7,893 bases of DNA from Alistipes sp. UBA943 (GTDB lineage: Bacteria; Bacteroidota; Bacteroidia; Bacteroidales; Rikenellaceae): positions 1 through 7,893 of the forward strand of contig DBDB01000085.1 of assembly GCA_002293345.1 (NCBI GenBank), written 5' to 3'. Shown piece by piece: positions 1 to 6,216 of the stretch. Position numbers and translations under genes: made by a program. Within the stretch, counting starts at the first letter, position 1. Every line of letters begins with the position of its first letter. Below the pieces are notes generated by a model that was not told where the DNA came from, ran no database searches, and worked only from the letters and a program-made list of their open reading frames with translations.

Positions 1-27
1 ACGCCTTTGTTTAGCAGCGGGGATTAA

Positions 28-42
28 GCGCGCGAAGCGCGC
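28..42 (-). terminator. GC-rich hairpin after hydF, possible terminator
   Basis: Six perfect G/C pairs (GCGCGC, 28-33 and 37-42) close a 3-nt loop about 30 bp downstream of the hydF stop codon at 74-76. No clear T run follows on the minus strand (it continues TTAATCC), so intrinsic termination is only a guess. Nothing else recognisable is seen in bases 1-73. Confidence 0.35.
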
Positions 43-73
43 AAAGAGGAAGGTGTATGTTTGCGGCGGCGGG

Positions 74-1183
74 TCAGTATTCGATCTTGTCGAGGATGCC
101 TTGCAGATAAGCGATCGTGATGCCGTAGTTGGTCATCGGTACGTGTTGCGACCGTGCCTGCGCCACGCGACTCAACACGTGACGACGGTTGAACATGCAC
201 GCACCACAGTGAATGACGAGATCATAGGGCGTCAGATCGCTCGGAAAATCAGTACCGGACACAAGGTCGACACGCAATCCCTCGCCGATATGTTTACGCA
301 ACATCGCGGGAATCTTTACACGTCCGATGTCTTCCGAAAGGGGTGCGTGTGTGCATGCTTCGGCGATCAAGATCCGTGACGCCGGCGTAAGTTGACCGAT
401 CGCCGCGGCACTCGTGACGAAGTAGTCGATGTCGCCCTTGTAGCGTGCGAAAAGAACGGAAAACGAGGTCAATAACGAATCGGCAGGTTTCAGTCCATAG
501 GCCGTCGCGAAGGCTTGCGAGTCGGTGATGATCAGGTGTGGCGGTGCGGTGAGGGTGCCCAGTGTGGCTTCCATGCGGTCGGGCGTGCAGCATACCACAC
601 TGCATTTTTTATCCAACAACTCACGGATCGTCTGCACCTGCGGGAGGATCAGTCGTCCTTTCGGTGCGGCGGCGTCTTGCGGCATCACCAGCATCACCAC
701 ATCACCTTCGTGCGCCAGCTCGCCCGTGATCTCGCCCGCCCGATGCCCTTCGGGCATCTCGCGGAGCAACGCTACGCGTAGGGCTTCCAGCCCTGCGGGC
801 GAGAGGTCCGGGCGCCCGTGAAGAGTCACTGTCGGAATCTTATGTTCGGCCAGCTCGCGTTGCCACCCCACCTCGTCCGGAAGCGGATCATCCCCCTCCA
901 TCAACAGGATCGCCATGTCGGTTCTGTCCAGCACGCGACGTGTCTGTGCCACGCGTTGCATGCCAAGCATGCCTTCGTCATCGAATCCCGCCGTATCGAT
1001 CAGCACAACAGGTCCCAATCCCGGCATCTCCATAGGTTTCGATACAGGGTCCGTCGTCGTGCCCGGCGTGGCGGATACAAGGGCCGTTTGCTGTCCCGTA
1101 AGGGCGTTCACGAGTGACGATTTACCACTGTTGCGACGACCGAAAATGGCGAGATGTAAACGTTCCGAAGTCGAAGTGCTCAT
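74..1183 (-). CDS. hydF: [FeFe]-hydrogenase H-cluster maturation GTPase HydF
   Basis: HydF is the cytoplasmic scaffold on which the diiron subcluster of [FeFe]-hydrogenase is assembled, with the radical-SAM enzymes HydE and HydG, before transfer to the hydrogenase. The 369-residue product has an N-terminal Era-like GTPase domain (Walker A GRRNSGKSS at 15-23, switch GTTTD at 41-45, DTAG at 63-66), a middle dimerisation region, and a C-terminal Fe-S domain. The latter carries the family signature CxH (C277, H279) and HCxxC (H325, C326, C329), 45 residues apart as expected. The G4 motif NKxD appears as GRPD (123-126), which is unusual. The ATG at 1183 is chosen over an in-frame GTG at 1198 because the GTG abuts a promoter-like box and adds only five non-conserved residues. 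No other hyd gene lies in the window. Family identity is secure; retained GTP specificity is inferred. Confidence 0.95.
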   Translation of the reverse strand: MSTSTSERLHLAIFGRRNSGKSSLVNALTGQQTALVSATPGTTTDPVSKPMEMPGLGPVVLIDTAGFDDEGMLGMQRVAQTRRVLDRTDMAILLMEGDDPLPDEVGWQRELAEHKIPTVTLHGRPDLSPAGLEALRVALLREMPEGHRAGEITGELAHEGDVVMLVMPQDAAAPKGRLILPQVQTIRELLDKKCSVVCCTPDRMEATLGTLTAPPHLIITDSQAFATAYGLKPADSLLTSFSVLFARYKGDIDYFVTSAAAIGQLTPASRILIAEACTHAPLSEDIGRVKIPAMLRKHIGEGLRVDLVSGTDFPSDLTPYDLVIHCGACMFNRRHVLSRVAQARSQHVPMTNYGITIAYLQGILDKIEY

Positions 1184-1187
1184 CCTA

Positions 1188-1195
1188 CAAAGGTA
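1188..1195 (-). promoter_or_regulatory. Bacteroidetes -7 box for hydF
   Basis: The minus strand reads TACCTTTG, an exact match to the Bacteroidetes sigma-ABfr -7 consensus TAnnTTTG, only four bases before the hydF ATG. No good -33 TTG is seen about 20 bp upstream. If used, transcription would begin at or within a few bases of the ATG, giving a leaderless or near-leaderless mRNA. Confidence 0.55.
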
Positions 1196-1199
1196 CACT

Positions 1200-1262
1200 T
1201 TTTCTTTTCGCCTTGACGATACTGTCGCTTTTTTCCAAAAAAGCGAACAGTTGCGTAAAAGA
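1200..1262. repeat. Palindromic intergenic repeat, copy 1 (lnt/hydF gap)
   Basis: The core 1221-1251 is an inverted repeat: ACTGTCGCTTTTTT (1221-1234) pairs with 1237-1251 around a CC turn, with one bulged A. It is related to the repeats at 6125-6207 and 6901-6972 through the ACTGTCGC arm, the T-run/A-run centre and an ACAGTTG-N-GTAA right flank. It lies directly after the lnt stop codon and upstream of the hydF promoter box. It could act as a terminator, an RNA-processing site or a MITE-like element. The outer limits are approximate. Confidence 0.7.
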
Positions 1263-1263
1263 G

Positions 1264-2898
1264 TTACTGCGTCACGAGATGGTTCTTGCGTCGCACGCGG
1301 TAGGCGATATAGTAGAGCAGGCAGAGAATCGACACATAGAGCGAGATACGTCCGACATAGTCACCGTAACGGGTGTAGAATGTGATGTGGTCATTCAACT
1401 CGACGGTTTGTGTGAGCACGCCGCGTTGGGCCCATCCCAACTTTTCGATCGCATCGCCACGCGAGTCGATGAACCCGGAGGTACCCGTATTGGCACTCCG
1501 CACGATGGCGCGACGCGTCTCCACGGCACGCATCTGCGAGTACGAGAACAACAACCGGTGCCCCGGTGTATCACCCCACCACCCGTCGTTGGACGACACA
1601 CACATTACCTGCGCCCCGTCACGAACCACCCGCCCGTAAAACTCGCCGTACACGGCCTCCCAACAGATCGCCGAGCCATAACCGGTGCCATTGTGACGGA
1701 ACACAGGTCCCGGTTTACCCATACCGAGAGATCCGGTCGTTCCGCCGAGATCGACATTGATAAATTTCAATGCCTTGAAGACCCATCCCGGTGTATTTTC
1801 GACACCGATCACCAGTTTCCCCTTGTGATGTATCTGCACATTCCCCGCCGCATCGACACCCAGCGAAGCATTGAAGACGTCATAGTAGCCACCCCTCCGG
1901 TATGTCCGTGCAGTACCGGTTTGCGGTGTGTCGTAATCGACGATCGTCTCCACCCCGACAATGTAGAACGCCTCGGGATACTTCCCGCCCAACAATCCGA
2001 CGATCCCCCTCACGGGACGTGCCAACTCGATCCTCTGTTCGTTCATGGGGTGCTGGAACACGGTTTCGGGCAACACAATCACATCCACGTCGGTCGGTGC
2101 TTCGGAGGCGATCGCAAGCAGATTCTGCTCCTGCGCGACGGGCGTCATCTCCCAAAACTCCTTGTAGGGATCTATGTTGGGTTGCACGATCGAGGCGGTG
2201 ACGGTTTTCGACGTCGGAATATGGTACGTGTGGTAGATGATCTGTGAGATGACCATCGGCATCAGGATCACCACGCCAGCCCACACGGCAGCGGTACGGC
2301 GTCGATACCTGTCACTTTCGATGAGGATCTCGAAGACAAAGATGTTGCACAACAGCACCCATAGAGATCCTCCGAAGATGCCGGTATATTCATACCACTG
2401 TATCAACGGGATGTTGTTCGAGAAGGCATTTCCGAGCGTCAGCCAGGGGTATGAAAAACTACCCTGATGGTATAGGAATTCGCATGCAATCCATGCCGTA
2501 ACAAGCAGTGTGTAGGAGAGTATCTTGGGTGCTCGTTTCGACACGGTGTGATAGAGCATGAACGGCACCATACTCCACCACGTGGAGAACAGCGTGGCAC
2601 CGAGGGGTCCCACCCAGGTGGCATACCCTACCCACCAGCATGTGGCGAGGTTCCATCCCACGAACGTGAGCAGTGCCCATCCGAATACACGCCACCACGA
2701 CCTCTCCCGTCCAAGCCGCCCTTGGGGCGCACCCCCTCGGGGGCTCGATCCTTCGTTTGATCTATTGTACGAATGGTTTATCCACAGCAACGGCACGAGT
2801 CCGATGAGTGTCGTCAACCCTCCCCCACCGAGCCATGCGGGTGAGAGTAACGCGATTGAGAGGGCCCCGGCCCCGAGACGTTTCCAAATTAACTTCAT
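1264..2898 (-). CDS. lnt: Apolipoprotein N-acyltransferase Lnt
   Basis: Lnt is an inner-membrane enzyme that transfers an acyl chain from a phospholipid to the N-terminal cysteine of diacylglyceryl lipoproteins, completing maturation. The 544-residue product has several hydrophobic N-terminal segments (about 8-40, 71-120, 127-140, 173-192, 204-222), then a nitrilase-fold domain (about 233-500), then a last membrane segment (about 517-533), which is the Lnt architecture. The nitrilase triad is visible: E278 in LPETV, K359 in HHKGKLV and C412 in ICWE; E367 and E414 match the accessory glutamates. Residues 46-70 form a hydrophilic Gly/Pro/Arg/Ser insertion between the first and second membrane regions. 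The start lies 11 bp after the stop of the TlpA-like gene, which marks it as last gene of the coaD run. The motifs make the call firm. Confidence 0.95.
   Translation of the reverse strand: MKLIWKRLGAGALSIALLSPAWLGGGGLTTLIGLVPLLWINHSYNRSNEGSSPRGGAPQGRLGRERSWWRVFGWALLTFVGWNLATCWWVGYATWVGPLGATLFSTWWSMVPFMLYHTVSKRAPKILSYTLLVTAWIACEFLYHQGSFSYPWLTLGNAFSNNIPLIQWYEYTGIFGGSLWVLLCNIFVFEILIESDRYRRRTAAVWAGVVILMPMVISQIIYHTYHIPTSKTVTASIVQPNIDPYKEFWEMTPVAQEQNLLAIASEAPTDVDVIVLPETVFQHPMNEQRIELARPVRGIVGLLGGKYPEAFYIVGVETIVDYDTPQTGTARTYRRGGYYDVFNASLGVDAAGNVQIHHKGKLVIGVENTPGWVFKALKFINVDLGGTTGSLGMGKPGPVFRHNGTGYGSAICWEAVYGEFYGRVVRDGAQVMCVSSNDGWWGDTPGHRLLFSYSQMRAVETRRAIVRSANTGTSGFIDSRGDAIEKLGWAQRGVLTQTVELNDHITFYTRYGDYVGRISLYVSILCLLYYIAYRVRRKNHLVTQ
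2689..2763 (-). other. Hydrophilic insertion in Lnt coded by tandem GC hairpins
   Basis: This stretch codes for Lnt residues 46-70, a charged Gly/Pro/Arg-rich patch (SSPRGGAPQGRLGRE) unlike the surrounding membrane protein. The DNA holds two adjacent inverted repeats: CGCCC-TTG-GGGCG (2717-2729) and CCCCC-TC-GGGGG (2732-2743). In-frame insertion of a GC-rich palindromic element is one explanation; a naturally variable loop is the simpler alternative. Confidence 0.4.
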
Positions 2899-2909
2899 GA
2901 CGGTGCAAG

Positions 2910-3974
2910 TTACATTACCTCTTCGAGTTTCTCAAGCAACTGGGAGCCACGGAGATCCTTTGCGACGATCTTGCCTTCGGGAGAGATGAGATAGTTGGTG
3001 GGGATGGTGCGCACGGCATACTCCTCGATGATGGAGGCCGCTTTGCCGTTCTCGACACCGATGACGTTGTGCCACGGGAAATTCGCCCCTTCGTCACGTC
3101 TTACGAGCGATTGCCACGCGAAGACGTCCGAATCGAGCGACACGCCGTAGATCGTGAACCCCTTGTCACTGTACTCCTCGAACGCCTGACGCAGGAACGG
3201 CAACTCCTGACGGCACGGGCCGCACCACGTGGCCCAGAAGTCGATGAGTGTCCATTTACCTGTCGCCACGTCCGAGAGTTTGACGATCTGTCCATCCAAA
3301 CCCGGCAGCGCGATATCCATATAGGGACGCCCGATGGCAGTATTCTCCCATGCGGTGATAGTTTTCTTAACGGCTTGCATCAACGGATGCTCCTGCAACG
3401 CAGGATCGAAGCGCTCCGCCAACGCCCGTGCCCCTTCGGCATCGAGATTACCCAGCGACTGGTTGAACAGGTAGAGCCCCGCCAGATTGCCTGTGTTCGC
3501 TTCGATCGTATGTGCCATCAGCATCATGGACTCATGTTGCAACGAATCTATCTTCACGGTATCCTGTGCCTGCACGGCCGACATAAACGCACCGTCGATC
3601 ACGTTCATCCGCTCCTGAAATTCGGCATACGCATCGTTGGACGGTGTGCCAATCACACGCAGATACCCCAACGGGGCACGTTCCAACTGCATCTTGCCCG
3701 GTTCAAGGAAGATGATCCCCATCCCTTGACGCTGTCGATTCGTCAGTACGACCATCTCGGGATGCTCGACGGTACCTTTGATCGTGAACGCTCCCGTTTT
3801 CGGACTCACGGGTGCCGCAGCTACTTGGGGTTGCTCGGGGGCAAATTGCGAGATGAGGTATACCGTGTCGACGGCCTCCATCTGTGGCAACCGCCCCTCG
3901 ATAACGAATCTGTTCGGATTGCCGCACGACCACGTCGCCACGCAAATCACACTCCATATAACTAACTTTTTCAT
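2910..3974 (-). CDS. TlpA/ResA-like thioredoxin lipoprotein with DUF4369-type N-domain
   Basis: This is a predicted envelope-anchored thiol-disulfide oxidoreductase of 354 residues. It begins with a short lipoprotein-type signal (MKKLVIWSVICVATWSC, candidate lipid cysteine C17; the lipobox TWSC is imperfect but tolerable for Bacteroidetes). Residues about 20-110 resemble the DUF4369 beta domain found on these proteins, followed by a helical linker (about 113-212). A TlpA-type thioredoxin domain (about 218-350) carries the active site WCGPC (C251, C254) and the cis-proline segment TIPT (P325). An upstream in-frame start at 4181 exists but would run antiparallel to no known domain and overlap ruvC; the ATG at 3974 gives a signal peptide and overlaps the ruvC stop as ATGA. 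Substrate is unknown; cytochrome c maturation or general disulfide reduction are possible. Lnt, encoded next, would be expected to acylate it. Confidence 0.87.
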   Translation of the reverse strand: MKKLVIWSVICVATWSCGNPNRFVIEGRLPQMEAVDTVYLISQFAPEQPQVAAAPVSPKTGAFTIKGTVEHPEMVVLTNRQRQGMGIIFLEPGKMQLERAPLGYLRVIGTPSNDAYAEFQERMNVIDGAFMSAVQAQDTVKIDSLQHESMMLMAHTIEANTGNLAGLYLFNQSLGNLDAEGARALAERFDPALQEHPLMQAVKKTITAWENTAIGRPYMDIALPGLDGQIVKLSDVATGKWTLIDFWATWCGPCRQELPFLRQAFEEYSDKGFTIYGVSLDSDVFAWQSLVRRDEGANFPWHNVIGVENGKAASIIEEYAVRTIPTNYLISPEGKIVAKDLRGSQLLEKLEEVM

Positions 3975-4591
3975 ATTTTTCGTTCCGGATTTTTCTTCAA
4001 AAACGCCTCCCAACTGGAGCTTCCACGCTTGGAGGTGGCCAACAGTCCGCCGCCCAGGCTTTTCGACTTCGCCGCTCCATTCGCCGCCATCCGCCCGATC
4101 ACACCCCCGCTCACAAAGTGGTGACACAACGCGACAGCCAACCCATCGGTTGCATCGAGACGTTTCGGACGATCGACACACAACATCTTTTCCACCAACC
4201 GTGCCACCTGTTCCTTGTCGGCGGCCCCTCGTCCCGTGATACTCTGCTTGATGCGTGTCGGTGCATACTCGAACACGGGGATCCCGCGACTCAGCGCCGC
4301 CGACATCGCCACGCCCTGCGCGCGTCCCAACTTCAACACGCTCTGCACGTTGCTCTCGAAAAACGGTGACTCGAATGCCACTTCACGCGGTTTGTGCGTA
4401 TCTATTATTCGTCCCACCTGCACAAAAATCTCGTGCAGTTTCTCGTACGGATCCGTCAGTTTGTGCAGGTCGATATCACCCAACGTCACCGCACGCAGCG
4501 TCTGTCCCTCGACCTCCAACACCCCGTAACCGGTGTAGTTCGTCCCCGGATCGACGCCCAGTATGCGATAGGATGGAGCAGGAGAGGCCAT
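3971..4591 (-). CDS. ruvC: Crossover junction endodeoxyribonuclease RuvC
   Basis: RuvC cuts four-way Holliday junctions symmetrically during recombinational repair, together with the RuvAB branch-migration motor. The 206-residue protein has the RNase H-like fold with all four acidic catalytic residues: D14 in GVDPG, E74 in FESPF, and D146 and D149 in LDATDGLAVAL. The E. coli protein has 173 residues; the excess here is mainly a basic, Ser/Gly-rich C-terminal tail (about 160-206), whose role is unclear. The start codon directly follows the lpxD stop (TAAATG), and its own stop overlaps the next start (ATGA), so translation is probably coupled on both sides. ruvA and ruvB are not in the window. 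Confidence 0.97.
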   Translation of the reverse strand: MASPAPSYRILGVDPGTNYTGYGVLEVEGQTLRAVTLGDIDLHKLTDPYEKLHEIFVQVGRIIDTHKPREVAFESPFFESNVQSVLKLGRAQGVAMSAALSRGIPVFEYAPTRIKQSITGRGAADKEQVARLVEKMLCVDRPKRLDATDGLAVALCHHFVSGGVIGRMAANGAAKSKSLGGGLLATSKRGSSSWEAFLKKNPERKI

Positions 4592-5629
4592 TTATTTCTC
4601 TTTCTTTAACTCGGCCACCTCTTTCTGCAACCGGTACACGTCATTGGCCAACTCCGGGAGGTTGCGGAACACGGCATTCGAGCGACGGTACTTGCCACTT
4701 GGCATCGAAGGCCATCCCGAACGTTTCTCATCGTCACCCACGTTGTTGTCCAGCCCCGTCTTGGAGCTTGCCATCACGCGATCACCCACTGTAATGTGAT
4801 CCACGATACCCACCTGTCCTCCGAAGAAGCAGTTGCGTCCCACTTTGGTCGAACCTGCCACGCCGAGTTGTGCCGACGCAACGGTATTTTCACCGATCTG
4901 CACGTTGTGAGCGATCTGAATCAGGTTGTCCAACTTCACGCCGCGACGAATGATCGTCGAGTCCGTTTTTGCACGGTCGATGCACGTGTTGGCACCGATC
5001 TCCACATCGTCCTCGATAATGACGTTGCCCAACTGCGGTATCTTGTCGAACGACCCGTCCTCCTTCAATGCGAACCCGAACCCATCGGCGCCGATCACCG
5101 CACCGGCATGTATGTTGCACCGGCTCCCGACGACACAACCCTCGTATATCTTCACGCCCGGATAGAGCGTCGTATCGTCACCGATCGTCACTCCGTCGCC
5201 GACATACACCTGGGGATAGATACGGCAATTTTTACCGATTTTGGCCCCGTCCTCGACGACGGCAAACGCACCGACATACACACCCTCACCGACCGTTGCT
5301 TTTTCTGAGATCGACGCCTGTGCGCTGATGCCCGTTTTACGCGGTTTGGCCGCCTGATACATCTCCAACAGTTTCACCACGGCAGCCCCCACGTCGGGAA
5401 GCTTGATGAGTGTCGCCGCAACGGGTTTTTCGGATGCGAATGCACTCGGCACCAGCACGATCGAGGCACCGGTGGTGTAGATATACGACTCGTATTTCGG
5501 GTTCGACAGGTACGCCATCGCCCCCTGCCTGGCCTCCTCGATACTCGACACGGTATGCACTTTCGCTTGTGGATCTCCTACTATCTCTCCGCCCAACAGC
5601 GAGGCGATCTGTTCAGCACTGAATTCCAT
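4592..5629 (-). CDS. lpxD: UDP-3-O-(3-hydroxyacyl)glucosamine N-acyltransferase LpxD
   Basis: LpxD is the cytoplasmic acyltransferase of the Raetz pathway that adds a 3-hydroxyacyl chain from ACP to the 2-amino group of UDP-3-O-acyl-glucosamine, making the diacyl lipid A precursor. The 345-residue protein has the expected order: an N-terminal uridine-binding domain (about 1-100), a left-handed beta-helix of hexapeptide repeats (about 101-300, many [I/V]G-x4 turns), and a C-terminal helix with heptad character (LPELANDVYRLQKEVAELKK). The catalytic histidine is H241 in IAHNV, corresponding to E. coli H239. The start ATG immediately follows the coaD stop, and the stop immediately precedes ruvC. 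The usual lpx/fab neighbours are absent here; the partner genes are coaD and ruvC. Confidence 0.97.
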   Translation of the reverse strand: MEFSAEQIASLLGGEIVGDPQAKVHTVSSIEEARQGAMAYLSNPKYESYIYTTGASIVLVPSAFASEKPVAATLIKLPDVGAAVVKLLEMYQAAKPRKTGISAQASISEKATVGEGVYVGAFAVVEDGAKIGKNCRIYPQVYVGDGVTIGDDTTLYPGVKIYEGCVVGSRCNIHAGAVIGADGFGFALKEDGSFDKIPQLGNVIIEDDVEIGANTCIDRAKTDSTIIRRGVKLDNLIQIAHNVQIGENTVASAQLGVAGSTKVGRNCFFGGQVGIVDHITVGDRVMASSKTGLDNNVGDDEKRSGWPSMPSGKYRRSNAVFRNLPELANDVYRLQKEVAELKKEK

Positions 5630-6103
5630 TTATAGGTAGTTTTTGATTGAAATTTTATCGGGCATGAATTCATCGACGGGACGCCCATAGGCCAAGATCT
5701 CCCTCACGGTGGAGGAGGATATGTCGGCCACGGGTGCGGGTGTGAAGAGCATGACGGTGATGATATCGGGATGCAGGCGGTGATTCGCAGCCTCCATGGT
5801 GCGTTCGTACTCGAAATCGGTCGTGTTGCGTACGCCGCGTATGATGGCACACGCCCCCTCGGCACGGGCGAAATCTCCCGTCAGACCGCTGTACACCTTC
5901 ACTTCGATACGCGACTCGTCGCGATACAAATCTTCAATCAGTCGCTGGCGATTCTCGACGGTGAGTAGTCCTGCTTTAGCGGAGTTATTGCCGATACCGA
6001 TCACCACCTTGTCGAAGAGGCGTAGTGTTTCGGACACCAACGCCTCGTGTCCTCGCGTGAATGGATCGAACGACCCCGGGAAGATCGCAATCTTTTTGCT
6101 CAT
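5630..6103 (-). CDS. coaD: Phosphopantetheine adenylyltransferase CoaD
   Basis: CoaD transfers AMP from ATP to 4'-phosphopantetheine, giving dephospho-CoA, the penultimate step of coenzyme A synthesis in the cytoplasm. The 157-residue product is close to the E. coli length (159). The nucleotidyltransferase signature is intact: GSFDPFTRGH (10-19, with H19 of the TxGH motif), K43, the IIRGVRNTTDFEYE block (R89, R92), and ISSSTVR (128-134). It is the first gene of the compact coaD-lpxD-ruvC-tlpA-lnt run. Upstream, the minus strand reads TTATCTTG about ten bases before the ATG, a weak likeness to the TAnnTTTG box, so a promoter in the 113-bp upstream gap is plausible but not proven. Confidence 0.97.
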   Translation of the reverse strand: MSKKIAIFPGSFDPFTRGHEALVSETLRLFDKVVIGIGNNSAKAGLLTVENRQRLIEDLYRDESRIEVKVYSGLTGDFARAEGACAIIRGVRNTTDFEYERTMEAANHRLHPDIITVMLFTPAPVADISSSTVREILAYGRPVDEFMPDKISIKNYL

Positions 6104-6124
6104 AAGAGCGACAAGATAAGAAAA

Positions 6125-6207
6125 TTTTCTAAAACCTTTTCAAGACCTTCGCTTTTAGTCGCAACTGTCGCTTTTTTTCAAAATAGCGACAGTTGAGTAA
6201 GAAAAAA
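6125..6207. repeat. Palindromic intergenic repeat, copy 2 (aminotransferase-like/coaD gap)
   Basis: This is the best preserved copy. CAACTGTCGCT (6162-6172) and AGCGACAGTTG (6185-6195) are perfect 11-bp inverted arms, and the 12-base centre can add four A-T pairs after one mismatch. It shares two blocks with the reverse complement of copy 3: 14 identical bases (6125-6138 against 6959-6972) and 21 identical bases (6177-6197 against 6913-6933). A weaker outer inverted pair is also seen (CCTTTTCA at 6135-6142 and TGAAAAGG near 6209-6216). It occupies most of the 113 bp between the two genes. Confidence 0.8.
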
Positions 6208-6216
6208 ATGAAAAGG

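Noticed and set aside
1221..1251. Repeat copy 1 as a classical intrinsic terminator
   Set aside because: The hairpin stem is strong, but the T run lies inside the stem and is not followed by one on either strand, so it was annotated as a repeat with only possible terminator function.
1114..2247. Plus-strand open frame of 377 codons antisense to lnt and hydF
   Set aside because: It crosses the intergenic repeat and runs opposite the catalytic domain of Lnt; no domain or sensible composition is seen.
2573..2589. CTCCACCACGTGGAG as a second parS-like site
   Set aside because: It contains CACGTGGAG but is not symmetric around that centre; it is adequately explained as Lnt coding sequence (STWWSM).
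2899..2909. Separate promoter for lnt in the 11-bp gap
   Set aside because: TAACTTGC near the stop of the TlpA-like gene only loosely resembles TAnnTTTG and lacks a spaced -33 element; operon read-through is simpler.
3069..3965. Plus-strand open frame of 298 codons antisense to the TlpA-like gene
   Set aside because: It lies wholly opposite a gene with a clear CxxC thioredoxin domain; its translation is rich in His, Arg and Cys with no recognisable domain, as expected of a shadow frame.
3975..4181. N-terminal extension of the TlpA-like protein
   Set aside because: It would read the ruvC region in another frame and hide the lipoprotein signal; the ATGA overlap with ruvC supports the start at 3974.
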